Of a stretch of DNA of 64,000 bases, positions 7,910-18,464 are shown one piece after another (position 1 is the stretch's first letter; every line of letters starts with the position of its first letter). A program made the translations under genes and the position numbers. The DNA comes from Arachidicoccus terrestris (GTDB taxonomy: Bacteria > Bacteroidota > Bacteroidia > Chitinophagales > Chitinophagaceae). Under the pieces are notes generated by a model that had not been told where the DNA came from, made no database searches, and saw nothing but the letters and a program-made list of their open reading frames with translations. Where the stretch lies: positions 1,364,001 through 1,428,000 of the forward strand of contig NZ_CP083387.1 in the NCBI RefSeq assembly GCF_020042345.1, in the 5' to 3' direction.

Positions 7910-10675
7910 ATGGATTATAATTTCAGGGATATTGAGAAGAAGTGGCAACAGCACTGGACTGAAACAGAGGCATATAAAGTGCCCAATGACACCACTAAGC
8001 CTAAGTTTTATGTACTGGATATGTTCCCCTACCCCAGTGGTGCCGGACTGCACGTGGGGCACCCCTTAGGGTATATCGCCAGCGATATCTTTGCCCGGTA
8101 TAAAAGACTTAAAGGCTATAACGTTCTGCATCCGATGGGTTATGACGCCTTCGGGCTCCCTGCAGAGCAATATGCCATTGAGCATGGCATCCACCCGGCA
8201 GACTCCACCCGGCAGAATATCGCCACATTTGAAAAACAGCTCAATAATATAGGATTTTGCTTTGACTGGTCCAGAAGGGTCAATACCAGCGATCCCGGCT
8301 ATTATAAATGGACGCAGTGGATCTTCCTGCAGCTTTTTGATAGCTTTTATGACCGTCATCAGAAAAAAGCCAGAAAAATCACGCAATTACAATCCCTGTT
8401 TGAAAAAGAAGGAAACCAGGCGCACCCCTGCCCTGGAGACGATACGATTGTCTTTTCAGCAGATCAGTGGAATGCTTATGACAATAAAAAGCAGCAGGAT
8501 ATTTTAATGCAGTACCGCCTGGCCTATTGTGGTTACGGAGAAGTAAACTGGTGTGAAGCATTGGGAACGGTGCTCGCCAATGATGAAGTGGTGAATGGTG
8601 TGAGTGAACGGGGCGGTCATCCGGTGCAAAAGAAAACACTGAGACAATGGTATCTGCGCATTACCGAATATGCGGACCGTCTGTTGGAAGGGCTGGATAC
8701 GGTCGAGTTCAGTGATGCCATGAAAGAGATGCAAACCAATTGGATTGGCAAAAGCACCGGGGCAGAAATCACTTTTAAAATTAGCAGTGAATCGGACGAA
8801 ATTCCGTCATTTACCGCCTATACAACACGGCCCGATACAATCATGGGCGTTGATTTCTGTGTCTTAGCGCCAGAACTGGATTGGATACTGAGTATCGCCT
8901 CAGTAGAACAGAGGCCGGAAGTCGAAAAATATATCGCCTATGTAAAGAGCAGAAGCGAAAGAGAGCGAATGGCAGAAAAACGGATTACCGGATGTTTTAC
9001 CGGAGCCTATGCCATTAATCCCTTTGATGAAAACAAAAAGATTCCGATCTATATTTCAGAGTACGTGCTGGCCGGATACGGAACCGGTGCCATTATGGCT
9101 GTCCCCTGTGGTGATGAAAGAGATTACAAGTTTGCAAAAAACTTTGAGATTCCCATCACCAATATCCTGGGGGATCATTTTGACGGCGAGTACGCCAACC
9201 CGACTAAAGATGCCATTTTACAAAACAGTGGCTTCCTGAACGGACTTCCTATGCGGGAAGCGATGGAAGTCGTTGTAACGAAGCTACAGGAAAAAGGAAT
9301 CGGTAAAAGAAAGACCAACTACCGGATGCGCGACGCCGCCTTCAGCCGTCAGCGATACTGGGGAGAGCCGTTCCCGATCATATGGAAAGACGGTATTGCG
9401 ATCCCTTTATCAGAACAAGAGTTACCTCTCTTATTGCCGCAGATAGATAAATACGGTCCCGGTCCCGGAGGTGCCGGTCCTCTGGCGACAATAGACAGTT
9501 GGACCAGCCGGGGGCTGGAGACCAATACCATGCCTGGTTACGCCGGCAGCTCCTGGTATTTTCTACGCTATATGGACCCCCACAATACAGAAGCCTTCTG
9601 CGACCCTGCAGTCAGCGCCTACTGGAACCAGGTAGATCTGTATATCGGCGGTACGGAACATGCCGTAGGGCACCTGCTCTATAGCCGCCTTTGGACAAAG
9701 ATCCTGTATGATTTAGGCTTTGTTACTTTCCAGGAACCGTTTAAAAAGCTCCTGAACCAGGGCATGATCCAGGGAAGCTCCCGTTTTGTTTACCGCCGGC
9801 ATGGCACCCAGGAATTTATTTCTGCGGGATTAATTGCGGGGCAGCAAGTAGACCGTATCCATGTAGATGTGAACATCGTAGACGGCGTGGAGCTGGATAT
9901 GGAGGCTTTTAAACAATGGAAGAACGGAGAATTTGCACAGGCCGCTTTTATTCTGGAAGAGGGTAAATATATATGCGGGGTTGAAGTAGAAAAAATGTCC
10001 AAATCCAAGTTCAACACCGTGAATCCGGATACCCTCGTCGAAAAATTCGGCGCGGACACCTTCCGAATGTACGAAATGTTCCTGGGCCCGGTAGAGCAGT
10101 CTAAGCCCTGGGATACCAAAGGTATCGAAGGCGTACACCGCTTTTTGAAAAAACTCTGGCGCCTATTCTTTGACGAAGAAAAGGGTGCTGTCTGGACAGA
10201 TCAGGAGCCAACCACAGCAGAGTTAAAAGTGCTGCACAAAACCATCCAGAAAGTACAGTCTGACACAGAACGTTACTCATTTAATACCGTAGTTTCTGCC
10301 TTCATGGTCTGCGTCAATGAGCTCACCGACCTTAAGTGCCATAAAAAGCAAATCCTGGCGCCCTTACTGATCATGCTGACACCTTATGCACCGCACATCG
10401 CAGCTGAACTCTGGCAGGCGATCGGTGGCACAGGCGAAATTTTGGATGCTTCCTTCCCGGCATTCAAACCGGAACTCATAAAAGAATCCTCCAAGAATTA
10501 TCCCGTCAGCATTAACGGTAAAATGCGCACCAATATGGAATTTGCCCTGGATGCCGATAAAGAAGCCATACAGACTGCCGTACTGGAAAATGAAGTAGTC
10601 AAAAAATGGGTCGAGGACAAACCTGTTAAAAAGTTCATCTTCGTCCCAGGCAAAATGATCAATGTGGTCATATAA
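7910..10675 (+). CDS. leuS: Leucyl-tRNA synthetase
   Basis: 921 residues, class I aminoacyl-tRNA synthetase that charges tRNA-Leu. The HIGH motif appears as HVGH near residues 48-51 within YPSGAGLHVGHPLGY. A CP1 editing domain lies in the middle (TTRPDTIMGVDFCVLAPE and GTGAIMAVPCGDERD, with the Thr-rich and GTG motifs). The KMSKS loop (KMSKSKFNTVNPD) is near residue 695. An anticodon-binding helical domain and a C-terminal domain follow. Length is normal for Bacteroidota. It has its own promoter box and no obvious partner gene. Confidence 0.97.
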   Translation: MDYNFRDIEKKWQQHWTETEAYKVPNDTTKPKFYVLDMFPYPSGAGLHVGHPLGYIASDIFARYKRLKGYNVLHPMGYDAFGLPAEQYAIEHGIHPADSTRQNIATFEKQLNNIGFCFDWSRRVNTSDPGYYKWTQWIFLQLFDSFYDRHQKKARKITQLQSLFEKEGNQAHPCPGDDTIVFSADQWNAYDNKKQQDILMQYRLAYCGYGEVNWCEALGTVLANDEVVNGVSERGGHPVQKKTLRQWYLRITEYADRLLEGLDTVEFSDAMKEMQTNWIGKSTGAEITFKISSESDEIPSFTAYTTRPDTIMGVDFCVLAPELDWILSIASVEQRPEVEKYIAYVKSRSERERMAEKRITGCFTGAYAINPFDENKKIPIYISEYVLAGYGTGAIMAVPCGDERDYKFAKNFEIPITNILGDHFDGEYANPTKDAILQNSGFLNGLPMREAMEVVVTKLQEKGIGKRKTNYRMRDAAFSRQRYWGEPFPIIWKDGIAIPLSEQELPLLLPQIDKYGPGPGGAGPLATIDSWTSRGLETNTMPGYAGSSWYFLRYMDPHNTEAFCDPAVSAYWNQVDLYIGGTEHAVGHLLYSRLWTKILYDLGFVTFQEPFKKLLNQGMIQGSSRFVYRRHGTQEFISAGLIAGQQVDRIHVDVNIVDGVELDMEAFKQWKNGEFAQAAFILEEGKYICGVEVEKMSKSKFNTVNPDTLVEKFGADTFRMYEMFLGPVEQSKPWDTKGIEGVHRFLKKLWRLFFDEEKGAVWTDQEPTTAELKVLHKTIQKVQSDTERYSFNTVVSAFMVCVNELTDLKCHKKQILAPLLIMLTPYAPHIAAELWQAIGGTGEILDASFPAFKPELIKESSKNYPVSINGKMRTNMEFALDADKEAIQTAVLENEVVKKWVEDKPVKKFIFVPGKMINVVI

Positions 10676-10702
10676 GAAAAAGCAATGCTCCTCAATATTG
10701 TG

Positions 10703-10739
10703 TAAGCCCGGTATGTTTTAACATTACATACCGGGCTTA
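10703..10739 (+). terminator. Hairpin after leuS, probable terminator
   Basis: A perfect 14-bp stem (10703-10716 with 10726-10739) lies 27 bp after the leuS stop. The T tract is weak (TATTGCTGCTTTTT), so termination efficiency is uncertain. Confidence 0.6.
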
Positions 10740-10889
10740 TTGCTGCTTTTTCGTGGCTGGCATATCAAGTACAACGTTTGCGTGATTTTTACTTCCGCTA
10801 GGCTGATGTCTTTGTTTTTATGCATCTTTGATGGTACAGATGAATACCCGCTGCTGATACACTGTTCATCGCCTAATAAGTAATCAACT

Positions 10890-12284
10890 ATGCACACAAA
10901 ACGACATTGGAAACCTTTCACCGCTACTTGTCTCGGATTAAGCCTCATGACGCTGGGCTTCAGTTTGAATCCCGGTCTGGCCGGGGCACAGTCTAAAACA
11001 TTCACGGTGCCGGCTAATAAGGGCTATGTCCTCCCTTTTACCGCGGGGCGCCATCAGGGTGTTTCAGTTCCTGTCGGTTATCCTGAAACCATCCGGCCTG
11101 TTTCTAAATGGACAGACAAGACTAAATCAGTGGTATGGTACCTGTATCAGGAACCGGGAGACTATAATTTTAGCTTTGACGGACAAGTAGACAAGGGTAT
11201 TGACCTCCCCTTTGAACTTAGCATTTCCGACGCGGATCCAGCCGGTCAATTTAACGAACAACATCAGCGAATCACCTTCAAAGGTAGCGGGAGCAGAGAT
11301 ACCTTTACTGTTGGAAGCATCGCTATAGCTGATACAGGCTACTACCGTTATGAGCTTAAACCGAAGGCCGATCCTAAAAATGCGATTACTTTACATTCCT
11401 TGTTCTTTACTGCCGAAAATGGAAAAGGCGAGGTACATCAGACCGATTACCAGTCCTCTCCTTCTGTGCACTTAAGTTTTAGTTCGACAGCGCCAACAAC
11501 CAAATCATACGACTGGATCTATGGCGAGATCCTTGTACCCAAAGGAGGTGATCCGCTGGCTACTTATTATGAAAGCCTGGGCTTCTACCGGGGCTACATG
11601 GGCATCCAGACCAATAGTGATCAGGAACGCAGGGTGTTGTTTTCCGTTTGGGACAGCAAGGATGCCGAAAAGGATAAGAGCATTCAGCAATCTGATCTGG
11701 TAACCCTTGTCGCCAAAGGCCCCGGAACAGTTACAAATAATTTCGGGGGCGAAGGAACCGGGGGGCAGTGTTATAACCCCAATGCCAACTGGGAAACCGG
11801 CAAACCCGTCCATTTTCTGATGAATGTATTACCGGATAGCAATGGCTCTGTCGTAATTTCCGCCTGGTATCAGATCGACACTAAGCCGTGGGTCTATGTC
11901 GCCAGCTGGCGGGCCCCGAAAGAAAAGCGTTATTTTGACGGGTATTATTCCTTTATTGAGAATTATGGTTATACCAATGGTTGGATGCGGCGAATGGCCT
12001 ATTATTATAATGCCTGGGGTAAACAAAGCGGTGGCGGAGACTGGGTATCTTTCAACAGAGTCCGGTTCTCACATACGGATGGCAAGCCAGGTCAACGTGT
12101 AGATTATGAACAAGGGGTATCTCCGGCATACCCAGACCGGTTCTATATGGCATCGGGCGGCTATACACCAACGAAGCTAACCGCCAATGAAATTCCACTG
12201 GGAAAGCAGATTCCCATCAAAGATCTGACATCCTTTAAAAAACAGGTGCAGGACGCGTTAAAGGAGGAAGTAAAACGACAATAG
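10890..12284 (+). CDS. Secreted DUF3472 protein with DUF5077-type N-domain
   Basis: 464 residues with a signal peptide (hydrophobic segment to LAGAQ near residue 34). The N-terminal half (about 35-160) resembles the DUF5077 beta-domain (FTVPANKGYVLPF, YLYQEPGDYNFSFDG). The C-terminal half matches DUF3472 (GFYRGYMGIQTNSDQERRVLFSVWDS, GGTG-like GEGTGGQCYNPNANW, then W-rich strands). This pair is found in secreted Bacteroidota proteins thought to bind or process glycans, but no catalytic activity is established. It is a single gene with no polysaccharide-utilisation neighbours. Confidence 0.82.
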   Translation: MHTKRHWKPFTATCLGLSLMTLGFSLNPGLAGAQSKTFTVPANKGYVLPFTAGRHQGVSVPVGYPETIRPVSKWTDKTKSVVWYLYQEPGDYNFSFDGQVDKGIDLPFELSISDADPAGQFNEQHQRITFKGSGSRDTFTVGSIAIADTGYYRYELKPKADPKNAITLHSLFFTAENGKGEVHQTDYQSSPSVHLSFSSTAPTTKSYDWIYGEILVPKGGDPLATYYESLGFYRGYMGIQTNSDQERRVLFSVWDSKDAEKDKSIQQSDLVTLVAKGPGTVTNNFGGEGTGGQCYNPNANWETGKPVHFLMNVLPDSNGSVVISAWYQIDTKPWVYVASWRAPKEKRYFDGYYSFIENYGYTNGWMRRMAYYYNAWGKQSGGGDWVSFNRVRFSHTDGKPGQRVDYEQGVSPAYPDRFYMASGGYTPTKLTANEIPLGKQIPIKDLTSFKKQVQDALKEEVKRQ

Positions 12285-12321
12285 CCTTAGAGAATAATAC
12301 CCTCAAGAATAGCACGGTATC

Positions 12322-12349
12322 CACCCCTTTTTTAGATACAATAGGGGTG
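12322..12349. terminator. Weak hairpin between convergent genes
   Basis: A 7-bp stem (CACCCCT with AGGGGTG) with a 14-nt AT-rich loop lies between the DUF3472 gene and the convergent permease gene. There is no good T tract on the plus side. Confidence 0.4.
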
Positions 12350-12422
12350 TCGCCATTTTGACATAAACAACGCCCCTGTTGTTATCTTGTCAGCTCTATT
12401 CAATCCAGGGAGCTGCATTCGT

Positions 12423-14795
12423 CTACTCGCTTTTCAAATGCCGCAACAAATTGGATTTAGCGGCCTTATATACCTTGAGACTGATCGTCATAAAGGTGAT
12501 CAGCATCAGTGTGCAAAATACCTCTATAAATACATCGGCACCGATCGTTGATTGGTAGGCAAAATTACGAAGCCATCTGCCAGCCAGCAAATAAGATACC
12601 GGTGTGGCTATTAAAATTGCCAGCAATACCAAGACGACAAACTCCTTACAGATTAAACGTACAAGACTACGGGCACTCGCCCCCAACACTTTTCTGATAC
12701 CCATTTCTTTAATCCTTGTCTCCGTACTATAGGTCGCCAGACCGAACAGGCCCAGACAGGAAATAAAAATAGCGATAGAAGCAAAGGTGGTAAATAAAGC
12801 GCCGACCCGCATATCCGATTTATACAAATTCTCAAACTGCTTGTCTAAAAAATGATAACTGAAAGGAGCATCGCTGGTCTTATAAGGTGTATAGGCATCA
12901 GCCACTGCCGCAATAGCTGATTTCATCTGCCGGGCAGATGTTCTGACATAAAGTGTATTCCACGATTTGGGTTGCACATAGAACACAAGTGGCGAAACAG
13001 CTGACCTTAAATCCTGAAAATTAAAATCCTTCACGACACCGATAACCTTATATTTCTTTCCGGAGAATCCCACCTCTTGGCCCAGATAAGGAGCTTTAAG
13101 GCCCATTTGGCGTACGGCTGTTTGATTCAAAATAACTGCTAAACTGTCTGCTGGTGAACCTGTAAAGTTCCGGCCATGTGCCAGCGCCATTTTCATGGCC
13201 GGAATAAAAGAAGCATCAATGGCTACTGGGTAACTCAAAAAACTGCTATTAGGATCCTGGCCTTGTTTTTTTAGACTCGTGGAAGAAACATTCAGATTTG
13301 TCAGTTCTTCGGCACTACTCAATCCTATATTTTCAATACTGGTGTAATGCAACAGATCTGCCTTTATCGCTTCCAGATGAGGAATGGCCGTTTTGGGAAA
13401 GGTCACTGTAAATACATAGGCTCTGTCATAGCCAATATTTATGTTTCGAATGTAATCCAGCTGACGGCCCATGATCAGGGTTACGAATAGTAATACAGCT
13501 GCCATGAAAAACTGAAAAACCACTAGGCCCTTCCGGAATGTATTTGCACCTATATTTCTGCTGATTTTTCCTTTTAACGACTCGATGGGCTTGAAAGAAG
13601 ACAGCAAAATGGCAGGATAAATACTGGCCACCAATAAGGTTGCTATTAAAACGACACCTAAAGTTTTCCATAGCTGCCAGTCGTTTAACGCACAGCTAAA
13701 TGCTTTACCGGAAATAAAATTATATAGTGGCATGAGCGCAAATATCAAGCCTATCGCGATCACCATCGAAATGCCAAAAACCATCACCGTCTCCCCCATA
13801 AATTGAAAGAACAGCTGCCTTCTTTTAGCTCCGACAATCTTTTTTATACCCACTTCCTTAGCGCGAACTAAAGATCTGGCAGTAGACATATTCACATAGT
13901 TGATACAGGCAATCAGAAATAACATGAGCATAATCACCATGAAGACTTGTACCAAGCGGTAAGCGCTGTTATTTCCGTTCGGTTGAATCAGGTGGATATC
14001 GGTTAAGTGTTGCAGGCGAAACTCGAAACGCTTGTCTCCGATGTCTGTCCAGTTTTTGACAACAGCGGCCGCAACTTTATTGGCGTCTGTCTTATTTCGT
14101 AGCAAAAGAAAGGTCGACATACTAAAGTTCTGCCGGTCTTCATCCAGATTTTTCCCACTATGCCTGGCTGCATATCCGGCTGCGTAATAACTGATAGGTA
14201 AAAGCACATCAGCGCGGATCGTCGAATTTTCCGGAAAGTCAGCCAGTATACCGGTAATCGTCATCGGATGCCCGTCATAGTTCAGCACCTGCCCCAGGGG
14301 CGCTGTGTTTCCATATATTTTTTTTGCGGCAGATGCCGTCAGTACAATACTATAGGGATTTTGCCAGAGGCCATTTCTGTTACCTGCCAACAGCTTAAAA
14401 CTGAAAACAGACAGAAAGCTATTATCAACAAATAGAGAAGATAGTTTAAAGTCTCGGGAAAGGCGTGCCCTGGTAAACCTGGCCTGACCATTATCGATAA
14501 TCCGGGAAGCAGCTGCTACAGCTGGTATGGACGAAGTCACATCAAACACTTTGGGCGGGGTCATAGGGTAAACAACCTCTTGACCGGCATTTTCCTGCCC
14601 CATAAAATGTGTATTGACCCTGTAGATACGATCTGCATTTTGGAAGAACGCATCAAAGCTCGATTCATTTTGGACCCAAATCAGTAACATAATACCTGTC
14701 GCCAGTCCTATGCTAAGACCGGCAATATTAATAATACTATATAGTTTCCCCTTTTTTAGATTTCTCCAGGCTGATCTTAGATAATACTTCCACAT
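12423..14795 (-). CDS. MacB/FtsX-family ABC transporter permease
   Basis: 790 residues with duplicated MacB_PCD-FtsX organisation. The N-terminus WRNLKKGKLYSIINIAGLSIGLA is a cytoplasmic amphipathic helix plus TM1. A periplasmic domain (about 45-280), three TM segments (about 285-400), another TM near residue 430, a second periplasmic domain, and three final TM segments follow, with ETRIKEMGIRKVLGAS before the last pair. In Bacteroidota these large permeases pair with a separate ATPase and export peptides, lipoproteins or drugs, or act in stress sensing. No ATPase gene lies next to it here, so the partner is encoded elsewhere. It is monocistronic. Confidence 0.9.
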   Translation of the reverse strand: MWKYYLRSAWRNLKKGKLYSIINIAGLSIGLATGIMLLIWVQNESSFDAFFQNADRIYRVNTHFMGQENAGQEVVYPMTPPKVFDVTSSIPAVAAASRIIDNGQARFTRARLSRDFKLSSLFVDNSFLSVFSFKLLAGNRNGLWQNPYSIVLTASAAKKIYGNTAPLGQVLNYDGHPMTITGILADFPENSTIRADVLLPISYYAAGYAARHSGKNLDEDRQNFSMSTFLLLRNKTDANKVAAAVVKNWTDIGDKRFEFRLQHLTDIHLIQPNGNNSAYRLVQVFMVIMLMLFLIACINYVNMSTARSLVRAKEVGIKKIVGAKRRQLFFQFMGETVMVFGISMVIAIGLIFALMPLYNFISGKAFSCALNDWQLWKTLGVVLIATLLVASIYPAILLSSFKPIESLKGKISRNIGANTFRKGLVVFQFFMAAVLLFVTLIMGRQLDYIRNINIGYDRAYVFTVTFPKTAIPHLEAIKADLLHYTSIENIGLSSAEELTNLNVSSTSLKKQGQDPNSSFLSYPVAIDASFIPAMKMALAHGRNFTGSPADSLAVILNQTAVRQMGLKAPYLGQEVGFSGKKYKVIGVVKDFNFQDLRSAVSPLVFYVQPKSWNTLYVRTSARQMKSAIAAVADAYTPYKTSDAPFSYHFLDKQFENLYKSDMRVGALFTTFASIAIFISCLGLFGLATYSTETRIKEMGIRKVLGASARSLVRLICKEFVVLVLLAILIATPVSYLLAGRWLRNFAYQSTIGADVFIEVFCTLMLITFMTISLKVYKAAKSNLLRHLKSE

Positions 14796-14989
14796 ATAAT
14801 TAATAGGCTGCTATATTCCCGTCATTAAAAATATAAACACCAAAGGGCCACTATTAATATGCCAATACATAAATATGTAATTAACTGAATAATTATATAT
14901 TATATTTTTATAACAACTGTTCGAGATCGAAACAACCTGTGTCCGCTTTTTGTACAGTTGTACCTCAGAGATTGCTTAGCCGCTACGGA

Positions 14990-15958
14990 CTATTTTTCAA
15001 TCAGGTAGCACCAGCGTTTTAATTTCCCTTCAAAGTCAAAGGGGGTAGTTCTTTTGGTAATATCCGTGATCTTCGTGGCCGGTATGTTTGCAGCGTCCAA
15101 TACGAACCGTGTATAATTGGTACTAAAATAGAGCTGTCCACCGGCAGTAAGTGCATGTAACACATCGCTGATCAGCGTGACATGGTCCCTTTGGATGTCC
15201 AGTATATCTTTCATCTTTTTGGAATTACTGAAAGTAGGAGGATCCATCACTGCCAGATCAAAAGAATTTGGCGTGAGTGTCTTCAGGTATGCTTTCACGT
15301 CTGCCGGTATAAAACTGTATTTCCTTTTCGTAGACGGTGTCAGCAACCGGTTATACCTGAAATTCTCCTCCGCCCAATTGAGATAGGTATTAGATAAGTC
15401 TACGCTACAAACGCTGGCAGCCCCACCGTCAGCAGCATAGACTGAAAACGAGCCCGTATAGCAAAAAAGGTTCAGCACGTTTTTATCCCGGGCCACTTCC
15501 CGTACCATTTGCCTGGTAACTCTGTGATCAAGGAAAAGGCCTGTATCCAGATAATCTGTCAGGTTAATCCTAAAGCTCAATCCACCCTCTTCCACTGTAA
15601 AGAAATGTCCTTCACCGTCTACTTTTTCATACTGTGCGCCGGCAGTTCTATGACTCATTTTACTACGCTGCTTAAGATAGATCTTCGCAACGGGTATGCC
15701 TGTCACCTGACTGATCTTCTCGAAACAGGCATGTACTTTCTGTTCCGGCCACTCATCCTCCTGATTGGTATCCGTGTTTTTTTTAGCATAAATGCTTACA
15801 TAGGCTTTTTCTCCATACAGATCAATACTGATAGGAAATTCAGTCAAATCCCGGTCATAAAGGCGATAACACTCGATCTGCTGCCTTCTGGCCAGCTTGC
15901 TGCGGTGTTTAAACACCTTGGTCAGCCGGTTACTAAACATTTGCATTGCTTCTTCCAT
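14990..15958 (-). CDS. RlmK-like 23S rRNA (m7G2069) methyltransferase, stand-alone
   Basis: 322 residues. The protein aligns with the C-terminal (RlmK) half of the E. coli fusion enzyme RlmKL: MFSNRLTKVFKHRSK, IECYRLYDRDL, a PUA/EEHEE-like segment, NLTDYLDTGLFLDHR, the SAM motif NLFCYTGSFSVYAADGG, and the catalytic-type motif DPPTFSNSKKM. It should transfer a methyl group from SAM to 23S rRNA guanine. The RlmL half is not present here, as in most bacteria outside gamma-proteobacteria. The start may be the first ATG (15958) or one of two in-frame ATGs within seven codons. Confidence 0.85.
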   Translation of the reverse strand: MEEAMQMFSNRLTKVFKHRSKLARRQQIECYRLYDRDLTEFPISIDLYGEKAYVSIYAKKNTDTNQEDEWPEQKVHACFEKISQVTGIPVAKIYLKQRSKMSHRTAGAQYEKVDGEGHFFTVEEGGLSFRINLTDYLDTGLFLDHRVTRQMVREVARDKNVLNLFCYTGSFSVYAADGGAASVCSVDLSNTYLNWAEENFRYNRLLTPSTKRKYSFIPADVKAYLKTLTPNSFDLAVMDPPTFSNSKKMKDILDIQRDHVTLISDVLHALTAGGQLYFSTNYTRFVLDAANIPATKITDITKRTTPFDFEGKLKRWCYLIEK

Positions 15959-16104
15959 ACCCTACGCTTGAACGATTGATTGGACCTGCAAAGTACGCCG
16001 AATTATTGTGACTGATAACTGAAATTAAGCAGCCATTGTACCAACCAGGATAAAGGCCGTAAAATGCAAACCGGCTCTACGGCAATAAAGCTATAGAGCC
16101 AGTC

Positions 16105-16131
16105 AAAAAATCAGCGTCGATCCGGGACGCT
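16105..16131 (-). terminator. Terminator of the T9SS cargo gene
   Basis: Read on the minus strand: AGCGTC, a 7-nt loop, GACGCT, GA, then six T. It lies just past the stop codon at 16141. A second stem GGCTCTA/TAGAGCC lies a little further downstream. Confidence 0.7.
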
Positions 16132-16140
16132 GTACCCGTA

Positions 16141-17253
16141 TTATTTCTTCACAAAAGACACGTTAAAGCCATTCACTATACCATAATAAATGCCAGCAGC
16201 AAGGCCGGTAACATCAATGTCGTTGTTGCCAGTTTCCAGCGCCTGGGTCAATACTTTTTTCCCGGATCCGTTATAAATGGTCAGAATACCTGATTTCAGT
16301 ATGTATACATGGATATACTGAGTGGCAGGATTAGGATAAACAAAGATCCCTTGTGGATCATTTTTGTGGTCAACCGTGATCACTTTGCTATAGTTTACCG
16401 CTCCGCCCATGTCCACTAGTCTAAGCCGGTAGTAGGCCCTGGCGGCGGTTTGTGCGATACTTGCCCGGTACTGCTGTTCACTCCCTTTCGCAGCGATCCG
16501 GCTCACAGAACTAAATGTATTATTATTTAAACTCCTTTCCAACTCATAGTGATCAAAATTCGTTTCTACACCGCTGGCCCAATTGAAGCTGGCGGTGTTG
16601 CCGGTCAGGCGGCCTGTAAACCACTTCAGGTCTACAGATGTGGCATCTAAGGCTTCCAGATTTACATTGTCAACAGCCATAAAGTCGTTTACTATACTGG
16701 TAGTAATAACTACCTTATCGACTCCTTTAAAACCGGCATTGCCGGTAAGATCAAAATTGACGGCAACCGCATAACCGCCCTGTCCTTTAATAACCGTACT
16801 AAGTGCAACTTTTGTTGTCACCGCCAAGTTGTTTTTAAACCCCTGAACATATATGTCAAAGGGAACATCATAATCCGGCACGGATGGATACGCAGACAAT
16901 GTGATCTTATTAAAGTCAAATAGACCGCCTCCGGTGCGGGTCAGATCTATCTCAGTCATAGGCGACCCGTCCAGCGTCCCCAGATACATGTAGACAGAAT
17001 TGTAGCCTATCGATTCCGGATACGTCGAAGGATTATCCTGATCAAAACCATAATATACACCACCAGTGCTACTGGTCGAATAAATGGTAAAATCAAAGCC
17101 CGAATAGCTTGCGGATGTCTGGCTTGTGTTTGCAGCTTCGAAGTACGTACCAGGTGCTTGTGATTCAAAATCAATTGCGGTCTGCGCAAAACTGAAAGCG
17201 GTCATTGCCAGGGCAAGCAGGCACAAAAAAAACTGTTTGTAGAAATGTTTCAT
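16141..17253 (-). CDS. Secreted protein with type IX secretion (Por) C-terminal signal
   Basis: 370 residues. A signal peptide (to FSFAQ near residue 24) precedes a beta-sandwich region (FDFNKITLSAYPSVPDYDVPF, then FKGVDKVVITT and FMAVDNVNLE), an immunoglobulin-like repeat (FNWASGVETNFDHYELERS), and a C-terminal sorting domain. The last ~75 residues carry YPNPATQYIHV, a central strand region and GLAAGIYY, the classic A-type T9SS signal that is cleaved while the cargo is attached to or released from the cell surface. The DUF4465-like N-part suggests carbohydrate or adhesion binding, but no enzyme motif is visible. Confidence 0.82.
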   Translation of the reverse strand: MKHFYKQFFLCLLALAMTAFSFAQTAIDFESQAPGTYFEAANTSQTSASYSGFDFTIYSTSSTGGVYYGFDQDNPSTYPESIGYNSVYMYLGTLDGSPMTEIDLTRTGGGLFDFNKITLSAYPSVPDYDVPFDIYVQGFKNNLAVTTKVALSTVIKGQGGYAVAVNFDLTGNAGFKGVDKVVITTSIVNDFMAVDNVNLEALDATSVDLKWFTGRLTGNTASFNWASGVETNFDHYELERSLNNNTFSSVSRIAAKGSEQQYRASIAQTAARAYYRLRLVDMGGAVNYSKVITVDHKNDPQGIFVYPNPATQYIHVYILKSGILTIYNGSGKKVLTQALETGNNDIDVTGLAAGIYYGIVNGFNVSFVKK

Positions 17254-17479
17254 AAATAGTGTTTTGGAAGTCCTGAAAGAAGCAGCATCAAAGTTATTAC
17301 TTTTGGGGAATCATCCGCACCGAAAATCCATAAACGGCATGACCTCTTCATTATTTTTTGGATGGATATCTATAATTCAGTGAAGTAGTCTTATTTTTGA
17401 ATTTACGGCACCTCTATAAAAGGTTGCCTGGATGTTCCCAAGCGGAATCGTGTGCCGTTTAAAAATTAAAACAGAAAAT

Positions 17480-18307
17480 ATGACCTCTTTTAAAGAAATT
17501 GAAATAAATGGATTGCAAAACGGACAACTCGATCTTCTTGTCGGGCTGCTGGCGGAAGCAGGCTATTCAGGCTTCGAGGAATTGGAAAACGGGCAGACAC
17601 TTAAAGCATTTATAGAATTGCCTGAGTTCGACGAGTCCTTGCTTAACAAGCTGCTTGCACCCTACAATATCAGCTATAAACAGCAGGATATTCAGCAACA
17701 GAATTGGAATGCGCTTTGGGAATCCAATTTTGAACCTGTTATCGTTGATGATTTTGTGGTTATCCGGGCGGACTTTCATGAGCAAAAATTCAATACGGAG
17801 CTGGAAATCCTCATTACGCCGAAAATGAGTTTCGGAACGGGGCACCATGCCACCACCTATATGATGGTATCTCAGATGCGGCTATTGGAATGGGCAGGGA
17901 AAAAAGTACTGGATTTCGGGACGGGAACAGGAATTCTTGCCATTCTGGCCAATAAACTAGGCGCCAGAGAAGTGGTTGCACTCGATAATGACGACTGGTC
18001 TATCGAAAATGCAACAGAAAACATCCTGCGGAATAACTGCCACCATATCACGGTCAAAAAAGCGCACACCGCAGCCACGGGAGATCAATATGAAATCATC
18101 CTCGCAAATATCAACAGAAATGTGATTATTGCCAATGGAGAAATCCTGGCAGACTCCTTGCGCCCAGATGCAGATTTGCTGGTCAGCGGGCTATTGAAGG
18201 AAGATGAGCAAGACATCAAAGCACTGTTTATCCAATTAGGTTTAACCTATCTCACTTCAGTATATAAGGCACAATGGACCACTATCCATTTTAGGAAAAC
18301 CACATAG
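17480..18307 (+). CDS. prmA: Ribosomal protein L11 methyltransferase
   Basis: 275 residues from the ATG at 17480; the frame is open upstream from an ATG at 17432, but the shorter form fits PrmA. The N-terminal substrate-recognition domain (about residues 1-100) ends in NWNALWESNFEPV. The methyltransferase domain has FGTGHHATTYMM, the SAM motif VLDFGTGTGILAILANKLGA, then VALDNDDW and a catalytic-loop ILANINRNVI in place of the usual NPPY-type motif. It trimethylates L11 in the cytoplasm and is not essential in E. coli. It is transcribed alone. Confidence 0.93.
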   Translation: MTSFKEIEINGLQNGQLDLLVGLLAEAGYSGFEELENGQTLKAFIELPEFDESLLNKLLAPYNISYKQQDIQQQNWNALWESNFEPVIVDDFVVIRADFHEQKFNTELEILITPKMSFGTGHHATTYMMVSQMRLLEWAGKKVLDFGTGTGILAILANKLGAREVVALDNDDWSIENATENILRNNCHHITVKKAHTAATGDQYEIILANINRNVIIANGEILADSLRPDADLLVSGLLKEDEQDIKALFIQLGLTYLTSVYKAQWTTIHFRKTT

Positions 18308-18464
18308 GTTCATTGGTTAGCAACCCCTTCGAAATTTATATCGCACAGATTTTAGCTTCCGGCCGGATTGCACACAGGTTGTTAAAATATCTTAAAAGGC
18401 TATTTTTTGTACTTTATAAATGTCAATTTTTCATCGACATTGTCTATAATTGGCAATAAGCTGT